Assembly: GCF_000497045.1 (NCBI RefSeq)
Contig: NW_015961962.1
Location: 186,001 to 250,000, forward strand
DNA length: 64,000 nucleotides
Origin: Kalmanozyma brasiliensis GHG001
Lineage: Eukaryota; Basidiomycota; Ustilaginomycetes; Ustilaginales
Direction: 5' to 3'
The position numbers were made by a program, and so were the translations under genes. Within the stretch, counting starts at the first letter, position 1, and each line of letters begins with the position of its first letter. The notes under the pieces were generated by a model that saw nothing but the letters and a program-made list of their open reading frames with translations, had not been told where the DNA came from and made no database searches. Below, piece by piece: positions 27,894 to 38,430 of this stretch.

Positions 27894-30800
27894 CTACTTC
27901 TTGATAACCTGGAACCCGACCTCGCCATCGGCGGTGCTCATGGCATACACCACCGCCATGCCCTCCACGAACGCCATGATCGGCTGCAGAATCAACAGCG
28001 CCACGGCGTGCACAGGAATCTGCCAAACCTGGTGCCACTTGTACCCGTAATCCAGCTCGGAGAAGAACAAGCCCGAGTAGTAGAGCCAGTAGAAGTTTCC
28101 GAAGCAGAAACAGCTGATGACGTACAACCATCTCGGGGTTGGACCTGACCACTCCAACAGCAACGAGAAGGGGATGTTGATGAGCGTGGCGACGAGGCAG
28201 AAGATGCCGGCTGTCCAGAGTTTGATCGCGATCTGGGGGAGGAAGAACAACCCATCGATCCCGCGGATACCCATGTACCAACGACGACGTTGCTTGATGA
28301 AATCGGCCCACCCTTCGGGACTCTGTTCGCGGACGACACCGTGAATCCTACCCAACGTAAACCCTTTGCCCCAGGCAGCTTGGGAAAATTCAAAGTCTTC
28401 CGCCAAGGAGCCAAAGTCCCACGTCACCTTGTTCTCCACATCGCCATTGATCATCAAGAACGAACCGTGAACACCAAACACCGGCCGCTTGATGATGTTG
28501 CCCTGCAAACTAAACCTCGCCAACTCGTCACCAACCCTAATGCAATCGGCAACAGCGAAGAACCAGTTTTTCCAATACGTCTCGCGCTTACCATTATAAA
28601 TAATGATCCCCTGACCAATGTGCGCTGTGTTGTAACGAATAAAGTCGAAACAGCCACGAAGGGACTCGGCATCCATCGTACTCTCCTCGTCCATATGCAA
28701 CACCCAATCGTACGGAGTGAGGTTCATCGACGAACGGAAGTAGTCGAGTGCCTTGGCCTTGTGTTTCGCCTTGCCTAGCGGAGACTGATACGCCTTGGGG
28801 GTCATAACATTGTCCAGATCGGGATAGTAGTAGGGTTCGTCGGTGAGCACAATCGCGCGTACCGCCGGATGATACTTTTCCAACTTCTTGAGATGCAGGT
28901 GCGCCCTCCGGGTCGTTTCAGGGTTGGATCCGCGTGTGACGGAAACGATAAACAGTCGGTGGATGTGCTCCCGCACCACCGGCTTCTTCTTGAGCTCCTC
29001 GGTCGTCCTCGTAATGTCCGGAGTGGCAAAACCCAACGTGGTGATGAGACAGTACGGCAGCGCTAGCGCCCAGAGGAGTCGCCAGACGGTCGAAAAATCG
29101 GCAAACCCATCCAGGATGTAGCTCGACCAAGGGTTGAACCACATCCAAATGAAACCGAGTCCCAGGATGATGCCAACCTGAACGGGAGCGAGGAAGGAAA
29201 GCATGCGCAACATCCACCTCGTCCTCACCGCCTGGGTGTCATCGCTGATATCGGCATCGAAGAGCGACGAGTGCAAATCATTCATCTGCAAACCGACCTC
29301 CATGGGGTGCGCGGGTGGTTGGGGTGCCTCGACCATCGTCCTCCAGTGGAACATGAGCCACACCGTGTGCTTGGTCTTGGCCCACGTGTCGCGACACCAG
29401 CCAGGAACGGCACGGAGGAACGCAGGAGGTCCAAACACCACCCCCTTAACCGTGTTGATCGTAGCCTGCTTGAGCGTGGCATACGTATCCTCGCGAATAA
29501 TCGTCTTGGCGAACCAGTCCGAGAAGATCATGGCCCACTTGTCCAAGGTGTGCGCGATCAACCAGGCAACGATGTAGGCGGTGAAGAACGTGATGAGCCA
29601 GGTACTCCACATGTTGCTCCAGAAGCTGTATCCTCGATCACGGAAGTGGATCACCAAGTACGGCATGATACCGTAGATGATGGACATCTGGCATACGTAG
29701 AAACCCAGCGCGACCCTGCCTAGAGCCTTGAACGCCCAATTACCGATCAACCATTGGAGCACGACCGACATCTCCAACCAGAAGTAGAGCACGCCCGCCA
29801 TGATGAGGTAGCTAGGCATGCGACCCGCCGTAAAACTCGTGATGCTGTACCCCAGAGTACCGTCTCGGTCGGTAACGCTCTGCAGACCCTGGTCGATGTT
29901 GACAAAGATGGGGTTGTAGCAGTAGGCGGCGACGAAGAAGGCGGCCATGGCGGTTTCGGTGGCCAAGAACGCCAGTCGCGATTTCTGGTTGAACTTCTTG
30001 ATGTACCCACTGGCGACGAGGTCGGCTGCAATGGCTCCCACCGTAAACGGGATGTTCTGATTGTACGTGTAACCTTGGAAGATGAGCAGCAGTGCGTAGA
30101 GCACAAATCGTCGCGAGGCCTTGAGGTACATGACGATGGGCAGCATCATGAGCACCGAGAGCATGCCCCACAGCTGGGGTACGATGGACCAGAGCATCGA
30201 CGTGTTGAGCAGCTGCTGCAGGTAGTCTCGGTTCGTCGCCAGTCTAAGCAGACCAACGACAATGTCACCGACACTAGTCGAGATCGCCCAGTCGCTGGCG
30301 AACGGCGAGGGATTATCATAGTTGACGTTGCACCATAGTGGGTAACCGAGGTTGCCGCTCTGCAGCCAACCTTCCGCAATGACCGTCTGGTCAAACGCAT
30401 GAGCGCCACACTCGACCTTCTGAATCACCAACCAAACACCTCCTACGATCAACAGTCGCAGACTGCGCCTGATCATGGCTTCGGGGACGACGCTCCAAAT
30501 GATCGGTCGGCCGAGCGCCTTGTTCCTAAAGTAACTCGTCGCGTTCAACCTGCCCGAGAGCATGTAGAAGAGCACCAGTCCAATCGGGCTCCTGAGGATG
30601 CCGACGGGTGTACCGTTCTGAATCGTCCCCGGGTGGGTCGCAACAAAGGTGTTGTCGATGAAATGACCATTGAACACAAGGATCATGGCGATCCCACGGA
30701 GACCGTCGGCGTAGTCGAGGTAGCCGTTGGCCGCCGTCTTGGCAGGTTGATCCGCACGGGGCTTCTTTTCGGAGGAAACGACACCGGAACCGATCGCTCC

Positions 30801-31160
30801 AGCAGAGTCCTTGGCTGCTTTGAACTCCATGGACTTCTGGTCGGGCATGTTGACGGCTGTGCGGTCGTACAGGTCGGGCGTCTGGGTGCCGGGTGTATAG
30901 GGAAGCTCGCCATAGGGCGTGAGTGTGCTCGAGCCTGCATGGACACCACCAGAAGAAGATTGAACATGTCAGTACAGAACTTTACACGGATGAGCGAGAA
31001 TGAGGGTGGACAACTTACGACTCTGGAAACTGTGGTGCGAGTTGTAGGGCATCGAATGGCCGATAGGTCGGATCTCGTCGTCGTTTTCGCTCGAGGAGCG
31101 CGGTCGCTCGCTCGAGCTGTCGCTGCGACGCTTAGGCTGCGTCTTGACGGGCGACGACAT
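27894..31160 (-). CDS. Acyltransferase-3 domain fused to egghead-like GT2 glycosyltransferase, two exons
   Basis: The protein should both build and O-acylate a glycan at a membrane. Exon 1 is 31160-31019 and exon 2 is 30934-27894; the 84 bp intron starts GTAAGTTG, ends GCAG and has CTGAC inside. Splicing is in frame and gives 1060 aa. Residues 1-110 are polar. From about 118 to 580 lies a polytopic acyltransferase-3 domain with the family R-x10-H motif intact (R127, H138 in LRGIAMILVFNGH). After further membrane helices, a GT2 domain spans about 705-980, with LHMDEES near 794 and QRRRW near 929, then C-terminal helices. The DEES and QRRRW pattern resembles egghead/BRE-3-type beta-mannosyltransferases. 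It faces a second acyltransferase and a GH26-like enzyme. Both domains are clear; the sugar and acyl group are unknown. Confidence 0.88.
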
Positions 31161-34100
31161 GATTTGGCTGAAGCAGCGCCGTCGGGCTTCACGATCTTTC
31201 TGAGCCCCGTCAATGAGAGGTGTGCGCTTGTCGCGATTCGAATGAGCGTAGCAGAGGGGAAGAGACAGTGAAAGGAATGCGCTGGGGAGCAGTGGCGTGC
31301 GCTCCGTTGTGAACAAAGTGTGTGGGAGACGGGACGACGGAACGATGAAGAGAAGTGACCGATGATGGGGAGGGGCGCAATTTGGCCAACTCTTTCGACA
31401 GCTTGGCCGCCGCTGCTGCTAAAAGCGTATATGGGACAGGCGGGTGCTGATCGCTGCAGAACAAAGCTCGCTGCACTCTCAGATGACAGGACACAGACCG
31501 AGCACAAATTTTTTGGCGAGGCGAGGCAAAGAGCAGGGGGGGAGCGGCGATCTGCGCAAAGAGCGATGAACAACCCTGCATGCGAGCCAGGGCCAACAAA
31601 GGTTTCGAGAGCCGCACAAGGGGTCGAAAACTAGAAGGAAGCGGTGTGAGGCGCAAACAGATGAAGGCGGCTGACTGGCTGCTAGAGTGGGGTGGAGGCG
31701 TTGAGGGTCTTCATCGACGACGGATATCCGACATTCGAGCGCACGGCTGACAGGCCCGTGATTGTGAAGCGAGTTTCGAGGGTTCAAGGGTGTGTGTGTG
31801 TGTGACCAAGAAACGATGCTCGCCCGCTTGTTGGCGAAAGAGGGCTTGGAGGCAGAGCGAGCGAGCGAGCCTCGATGGCTTTGCGATCTTGCGGCGAAAA
31901 TTCCATTCCAGCCCCCCAAGGCCAGCCCGCGGTGATCCGGGACATTTTCAGGAATTCATGGACGAAGGAAAATGTTTTGCGTCAGCTTTGGCGAGCTATT
32001 GTGCCTGAACGAAAACAGTTGACCGTCAAGCAAACCAAAACCTTGTCTCGACGGCTTCGAATCCGGCAGGCTTGCATGCCAGACGATCCTCAGGAGCATA
32101 CAAATTCGGTCAACTTGCTTTCAAACAAAGAGCACGCTGAGTCGTCCATCGACCGTCGGTTGAGTTTTTCAGAGAGAAACCGACAAACGAATCGCAGGAT
32201 TGATTTGCGAGACATTGCCTGCTCGGCAGAGGTACAGTCTCTCGGCAGCGTTATTCCACGACGACTCAGGAAGTTGTCTCAGGACAGAAGCCTCGCACTG
32301 TGATAGAGCGTTATCTAGCCACTCGTATCAGTGTCATGAAGAGGCATGCTAGAAGAGGAAATGTGGGCACGGGCCAGACACAGCGGTATCGGGCTATGTA
32401 TTACGCTCGCCGGAGGACCCTGCCGCAAGCTGTCACACGAGCGAGGGAAAACGAAGAATTCCATTTCATCCAGCGTCAGCTCAGTCTAGCGTCGAGGGAC
32501 AAGCCCAAATTCAAGGCCATTTTTTTCGCTTTTTTCTTTTCAGACGAGCGCGTGGCTTTTTCGAGTCTCGCTAAGTTAGCCTGCAGCGGTTCTTAGTGTG
32601 GATGCAGCATTGTGAGCATCGAGTGACAGCGTAAAAGCGCGGGGTAGGGGTCTTGCATCCTACGACCTTTGCTGCTCACCTACTTGAACCGAGACACCAG
32701 CTATCTCTCCGGGCGCTACTCAATCTCACACGGTCGGATGATGGTTCTCTATCACGCGGCTTGGTGGGAAACGAAGCGTCGAGAAAGAAGAGGCTTGACA
32801 GTCTGTCGCACCGGGAAACGGGTTGTCTTGGGTTACGATTTGTTTGCTTCGCACGATGACCTCATGGTCGGAGCCTGATTTACCGTCTTGCTCGCTTGTT
32901 GCAAGGGCAATCACAATCGACACCTTGCAGATCGAGGCAGGCGACCAAGAAAATAAAAATTCTTGACAAGAAAATAATCGGGACACGAAAACGAATCGGC
33001 GGCCTGGGCTTGGGCGTTTGGGTTTTGATTTGTTAGTTGCATCGGAAAACAGGGTTCTTCTAGCGTGGGCGTTGTGGTAAGGAGAATCGAACAAGCAAAT
33101 GCGTTCGACGCCCCTTGGAGTTTGCCCATCCGCTCGTTCGGTGCCATGCTTTTCCTAGGACCGTTTCTGCTTCGACGGAGCGCGGGTGCCGTTTGTATGG
33201 TCGGTGCCTCATTCCGCGGCTCGACTGGTCACCACTGCGCTCGCTGATAGCGGTTGCTCTAGACGAGATTGCGATTCGAGGGTGCCCATCTGTGCAAACA
33301 AAAAGCGCATCTCGTCTGGATCAGAGCGAAAAAATTTCAATCGCCTGCATAGCAATTGAAACTCAACTCTTTCATCCCTCGCATCTCGCCTGACCGTCTC
33401 CAGGAGATCATGATCGACAGATTTGCCGCCTTGTTCAGCCTGAGAGGCTTTGGAAAACTCTTGTCGGTCAAGCATCTGCCGTGCCTGAACCAGTCTCGAA
33501 TCGGCGGCGGCTCCCACCACGGCCAACACTGGGACGGCCACCTCGCATTTCACGCTCGCTGCCGTGGTCCAAGCGAAGATCGACAGTCAGCCGTGCCGGG
33601 ATCGATCGACTGCGCAGCCTCGCAACGGTGTTCACACGACCTGTCTGTCTTGAAATGACTGATTCAGACGACCTCGTCCGGGCGCTTCCACGCAACTTGG
33701 TGGGCTCGAGCCCAAATTGAGCTTCGACCCACCTGGACCACGCTGCCAAGGCTTGTGCGCCACGAAGCAACAGAAAGCCACCTCCCAACCTCCCGAATCT
33801 TCCGAAGCGTGTCAGCTATCGCTAGTGACTCAGGCTCGATGGCCGCTAATCGCCTTTGCACCTTTCGCGTAGAGTGCGGCTGCCGGCTCAAATTTTCCGT
33901 TGGATTGTCACAATAAAAAAAACGGGGGTGCAGACGATCGGCTAAGGGCTAAGCGAGCCAGACAGCTGATCCGCGCCCTCCGATTTTCGGGCAAAATCGA
34001 GGGATCAGCGTCGGAAATGCGCGGTTGGGCAAAAACGTCACTTTGCACTGAGCTGACACGCGTCGATTTAAGGGAAAATCGCATGAAACAGGCGCGGATC

Positions 34101-35046
34101 GGTGCGGCTGTCGTACAGCGCAGCGCGCGCTCTCCAGGGTGAACGGTGAGCTAGCCCAATCGACGACCACCGTCATCGTCCCAAATGCCAGACGACGTCT
34201 CGAAGCCCCGTCACGTTGTCCCGCAAATGATCAAAGCTCGAGCTAAGGTGGGGCATGCAAAAGCGTCACCGCCGGAAGCCCTGCGTCGCGCCGCAAACAG
34301 GTCAAATGCCACACACTCAGACATTCAAACAAGCCACAAGCAAAGACTGGCTAAACAATGGCGACTGCCATGCCAAACTAGGGTCTATGCGGAGAGAGAG
34401 GGGGGTTTCCAGGGTATCGATGGGCCCAAGCGAGACAATCCTATTCAGATCGTATCGTTGCTGAGCGGTAAAGAGCGAGTGAGGTCACAGAGGAGCGACT
34501 GGGCGATATCGCCGAAAATCGAGCGACCAAGCGAGCGAGCGCTAAATTTATTTTCTTAATCGACGCACAAATGGACATGCGGGCACTTCTTCCAGCCCTC
34601 CGTCTTCATCGACCGGTGGGGGTGAAGCCAACGGCGATTTGGGTGGACTTCCGTCCGTTTTTTTCTCGACCCTCGTGAGCGGATAGTGTGAGCATCGCCT
34701 GTGCAAGCCTCGTTCGAGCTGGTGGACGACGGTGGGCCCTTGACTGCAGGGTTCGACCGTCGGTGTTCCTGTCATTGGACTGCCGTTGCTACAACTTTTT
34801 TTCAAGCCTGAGATTGAGCGTACGCACCTATCGGTCCCCTGGTCGCTGTGAGGGAGGCTCCAACTTGATCCTGAAGGACGGTCTTTTCATCTCTCCCATC
34901 ATCTCGACTTGCTCGCTCTCTTCAAGCATACCGCTTCATCTCAAGACCACCCCTTCATCTCTGAGCACTCCGACCCCATCAAGCACCACACCCTTGTCGC
35001 TCCAACACCTTCTCCCGACCTTCTCACTCACAAGCAGGCACCAACC
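31161..35046. promoter_or_regulatory. 3.9 kb divergent region between two acyltransferase genes
   Basis: This is the longest gene-poor stretch in the window. Every ORF in it is short (under about 150 codons), lacks recognisable domains, and overlaps ORFs in other frames. Visible features are a short GT run near 31791-31802, GAGC-type tetranucleotide runs at 31854-31870 and 34531-34542, A/T-rich patches (32516-32540, 32949-32980), and an imperfect direct repeat of AAGAAAATAA near 32945-32978. Both flanking genes start outward from it, so it probably holds their regulatory DNA and long leaders. I see no tRNA or transposon end. Confidence 0.5.
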
Positions 35047-36888
35047 ATGTCCAAGCCGATCCCGCCGACCTGGCGTCGGGGCGCTTCCTCGTCGCCCTCG
35101 CTCACGCCCACCGAGTTCCCCAACGGCGTCGAGACGCCTCATTCCGAAGACGACATGGCCTATCTTCGATCCATGTCGTACGTGCACACCTCTGGCCGCT
35201 TTTCCTCGTACAGCACTGTTGCGGGTCACGATTCTCCGCGAGGCGGCTCCAACTCGCCTCACGGTACACTCGTCAACCCCTCCGCGGCACCCACCGACTA
35301 TGCGTCGAGCGACAACGAGAGCCACCATCCCAAGACCAAGCTCGATTCGCTCGCCAAGCGCAGTCCGCTGAAACAGAGCTCCTCCTGGGAGGCGCAGGAG
35401 CTCGGTTCCCGACCCGTCGAGGTCGACCCTGCCGCGATGCAAAAGATGAAGTACGGTCGATTGCGATACCTCGACGGACTTCGAATGATCGCTGCTCTGC
35501 TGGTGCTCACTTCGACCGTCATCGGCAACACATCGCCGCAATGGGCGGTGGGATCGAGCATCCTCTACCCGTTCAACTCGAAATTTGGTATCACGCTCTT
35601 CCTCGCTCTGCAGGGACGAGCGTTGACGTTGCCCTGGTTGATCTCCCGCGCCGACTGTCTGGCCAACTTCAAGGAGGCCGCTGCCAAAGCCAAGGCTGCC
35701 AAGCTCGCCAAGGCTACACCGCCGGTCAAGACGTTGGATGAAAAAGTCGCCCCTCCCGTCGCACCCGTCGCGCCAGTCATGGCAGACCGCAATCGACCCG
35801 ATTTCAAGCTCTACGGTATGGCCATGATCTCCCGTCCTTTCCGCTTTTTGCTGCCCATCCTCTTCGTCACGGGTGTTCAGTACGGCATCTGCCGCGCAAC
35901 CGGGCTCTACCCAGACAATGTGAATTTCGAAACCCTCATCGGAACCCGACCGGGATGGTGCTACGCCAGCGGCGCGCAGTGGATCGTCACCGCCACCAAC
36001 CTCTTCACGTCAGAAGACCGCCCGACGGAATTGCTCCAGGAGGCAGGTCCGATTTTCGCTCTGCCGTGGTTCTTCCAGAACAGCTACTATCTCTACGGCG
36101 TCACGATGATCGTGGGCATTCTGCAGCGGGATACGCGGGTGGCGTTTTTGGGCGTTATGGCGCTGTTGAACTGGACGACGTTGAGCTATCTTGCTCCGGC
36201 GATGCTCGGTCTCATGGTTGCGGAACTTGACGTTTCCGGTCAATTTGCTCGGGTTCGTCGTTCTCCAATCGCCAAGTGGGGATTGCAGATTCTCTGCACG
36301 GTGCTGTTCCTGGTCTTCCTGCTGGTGCCGCAGGTGCGCAACCCGGTCAACTCAGGGCTCGCCCACCTCCAGGTGCTCAGGCCAACCAACCGCGACGGCG
36401 CCAACATCTACGACGTCATCCGGTTCACCGACGTCCTTTGCTCCACACTGCTGCTGGTGCTGCTCGAGCTTAGCCCGATGGCGCAGCGCGTGCTGTCCGT
36501 GGCACCGTTGAGCATGATGGGTCGTCAACTGGCTGCAGCGTTGGTGGCGATCCATGCCATGGTGCTGTGGAGCATCATGCCCAAGGTGTTCCCCATGACC
36601 GCTGCTTCTTCGGTCACGAGTGGGGCTGCCACCAACCTCGCGGGGATTTGGGCGCTGACCTTGATCATCTCCCTCGCCCTCAGCACCGTGTTCAGGGTCG
36701 TAGTCGAGATCCCATCCGAGTTGCTCGGCAGAGCAACCCTCATCTTCTTCTACGGCCAGGAGGAGATTCAGCAACTCACCATGAGCGAGAAACATGTAGA
36801 GAAGGCGAGACGCAGTGGATACTTGATGCCCCTCCCCAGTCTTGGCAACCCCATGGCCAAGTTGGGGCTGAACAAGGTTCCCTGGTAG
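35047..36888 (+). CDS. Acyltransferase-3-like polytopic membrane protein lacking the catalytic His
   Basis: The 613 aa protein has a Ser/Pro-rich cytosolic N-terminus (about 1-140), then RYLDGLRMIAALLVL, the first helix typical of acyltransferase-3 proteins, and about ten further hydrophobic segments, with an Ala/Lys/Pro-rich loop near 215-250. Family members transfer acyl groups across membranes to sugars. The usual R-x10-H motif reads RMIAALLVLTST, so Thr replaces His; the R is kept. The protein may therefore be non-enzymatic, or use other residues. It ends with a short basic tail. The start at 35047 is the first ATG of a frame opened earlier by a non-ATG codon. It is divergent from the acyltransferase-GT2 fusion and convergent with the GH26-like gene, which suggests a shared pathway. 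Confidence 0.82.
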   Translation: MSKPIPPTWRRGASSSPSLTPTEFPNGVETPHSEDDMAYLRSMSYVHTSGRFSSYSTVAGHDSPRGGSNSPHGTLVNPSAAPTDYASSDNESHHPKTKLDSLAKRSPLKQSSSWEAQELGSRPVEVDPAAMQKMKYGRLRYLDGLRMIAALLVLTSTVIGNTSPQWAVGSSILYPFNSKFGITLFLALQGRALTLPWLISRADCLANFKEAAAKAKAAKLAKATPPVKTLDEKVAPPVAPVAPVMADRNRPDFKLYGMAMISRPFRFLLPILFVTGVQYGICRATGLYPDNVNFETLIGTRPGWCYASGAQWIVTATNLFTSEDRPTELLQEAGPIFALPWFFQNSYYLYGVTMIVGILQRDTRVAFLGVMALLNWTTLSYLAPAMLGLMVAELDVSGQFARVRRSPIAKWGLQILCTVLFLVFLLVPQVRNPVNSGLAHLQVLRPTNRDGANIYDVIRFTDVLCSTLLLVLLELSPMAQRVLSVAPLSMMGRQLAAALVAIHAMVLWSIMPKVFPMTAASSVTSGAATNLAGIWALTLIISLALSTVFRVVVEIPSELLGRATLIFFYGQEEIQQLTMSEKHVEKARRSGYLMPLPSLGNPMAKLGLNKVPW

Positions 36889-37284
36889 GCTTCAACGGAC
36901 ATTTGATGAAATGGACACTTTTGCGACCCTTTCAAAAACGATGCGTGAGATGAGAAGAAGCGGTCTCGTGTGAGCCCTTGTGAAGGAGACGCATTGATGC
37001 GTTTCAGACGTGTGTGGTTCTGTGAGGATGCGAGGTGTTTGTGGGTGCGAGAGGTGCGTGTGGGGGTCATGCGCGTGCAAGCGTGCTGTCTGTGACGGTG
37101 CAGATATGAGCAAGATCGAGAATTAGTCGTTGACACTTCAGATATGGCATTGAGGAGCTGCGATCTCATCTCACAACCGCTTCTCAACCACGCAAGTACA
37201 CACGGTAAGAGAGTGTCCATAAATAACGATTCCAACGAGCACAAAGGTGGAGCCAAACGAAGCATCAAGGTATCCTCCAAAACT
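36889..37284. other. Convergent 3' gap, acyltransferase / GH26-like
   Basis: This 396 bp region lies between convergent stops. It includes GT/GTG-rich sequence near 37005-37090. No gene is seen. Confidence 0.55.
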
Positions 37285-38430
37285 CTACAGATAAGCCAAC
37301 GCAGACAGCGCCGCGAGCGCGGTAACGGCCAAACCACCCATCGAGACCTTCTTGGTTCCGGCACTGGAGCTCGAGCCACTACCCCTGAGCGAGCTGGGCA
37401 GACTGCTCGGGGCAGCGCTCTTGCTCGTGGCAGTCGCCTGGCTGGCGACGCTCACGGCGCTGAGACTCGCCTGGGCGTTCTGCACCGTCGGGAACAGATC
37501 CTCCGCCAGGTTGTTCGGGAACGTGCTGTTGTTGGGATCCAAAATCCTGAAATCGCCTCCTACACCGTTGCTCAGGATGTCCGTCTTTCGGAGCGCATTG
37601 TACCAGGTAACACTCTCGAGGTTGGGCAACGAGCTCTTGACTTGGTCGGAAGTGAGGGTTTGCAACCAAGCGATGCGTTCCTGAATATCGGCGCCCTGAG
37701 CATGCGTTCCCGCTTCCGCGATGACGAAGGGTACGCTGGAAGACGAGTACTTGTCGTGGAACGGCTTGACCGTTTGGATGTAGTTGCTTGCCGTCGCTGC
37801 GTCCGTTGTGGGCGGGTAGTAGTCCACGCCGATCATCTGAACCGTGCTGTTAAAGTTGTCCGGCAGATACTTTTCGTACACCGTGAGATTGGCAGCGTTG
37901 GGACAGTACCACATTTTGACGGCGGGAGCGATGGATTGGCACGCCGCCGAGACTTGGGCCCACGCCGTCTTGAATGCAGAGACACCCATGTCGGTGCCAG
38001 GAGCGTACTCGCCCGTGGTGACGTAGTAGTTGACCTCGTGCGCGAAACGGAGGCGCACTTCGACGCCGGCGTCGGTGAAGCGCTTCATAACCCGGCAGAC
38101 GGCCGTGGCTTGCGAGTTGTCGGTTCGGGTGTAGCCGCCCCACGATCCGACGGGCATGATCGACGCTTCCAGGATGGCACCGGATGCATAGATATCGGGG
38201 GCGTTGGCGAGGAGCTTCGAGCCATCGTAGGTGGTGCCGTAATTGGTCTGGTCGTAGAAGCCGTATGCGTAGGACTGACCGCGTCCTGCAAGGAGGCCGT
38301 TGATGCCAACCATGGTTTGAACGTTACCGCCGTCCGAGCCGACGTCCGGGATGAAGCCGATAGGCATGCCGTTGAGCGTGATCGGGTCCGAGACCGCGCG
38401 TGGGTGGAGCGACATGGCGAGATGAGGCAT
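37285..38430 (-). CDS. GH26-like glycanase with GPI-type C-terminal tail
   Basis: The 381 aa protein looks like a clan GH-A TIM-barrel hydrolase closest to GH26 (beta-mannanase and related glucanases). LRFAHEVNYY supplies a candidate acid/base Glu at 132, and VIAEAG a candidate nucleophile Glu at 239. MIGVDYYPP and SVTWYNALR are further barrel strands. From about 312 the chain is Ser/Ala-rich, then GSGSSSSAGTKK is followed by a hydrophobic end (VSMGGLAVTALAALSALAYL), the form of a GPI-anchor signal. Oddly, the N-terminus (MPHLAMSLHPRAVSD) is not a signal peptide. The ATG has a good context (cccaccATG) and an in-frame TAA lies 15 bases upstream, so an upstream exon cannot be joined close to it. 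The family call is from motifs only; the substrate is unproven. Confidence 0.7.
   Translation of the reverse strand: MPHLAMSLHPRAVSDPITLNGMPIGFIPDVGSDGGNVQTMVGINGLLAGRGQSYAYGFYDQTNYGTTYDGSKLLANAPDIYASGAILEASIMPVGSWGGYTRTDNSQATAVCRVMKRFTDAGVEVRLRFAHEVNYYVTTGEYAPGTDMGVSAFKTAWAQVSAACQSIAPAVKMWYCPNAANLTVYEKYLPDNFNSTVQMIGVDYYPPTTDAATASNYIQTVKPFHDKYSSSSVPFVIAEAGTHAQGADIQERIAWLQTLTSDQVKSSLPNLESVTWYNALRKTDILSNGVGGDFRILDPNNSTFPNNLAEDLFPTVQNAQASLSAVSVASQATATSKSAAPSSLPSSLRGSGSSSSAGTKKVSMGGLAVTALAALSALAYL

Noticed and set aside
32040..32100. tRNA-like B box (CTTCGAATCC)
   Set aside because: The stem does not pair and no A box or acceptor stem could be found.
31161..35046. Several ORFs of 60-150 codons (for example 31875-32303 and 34185-34559)
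   Set aside because: None has a recognisable motif, they overlap each other in several frames, and none is supported by splice-like joins.
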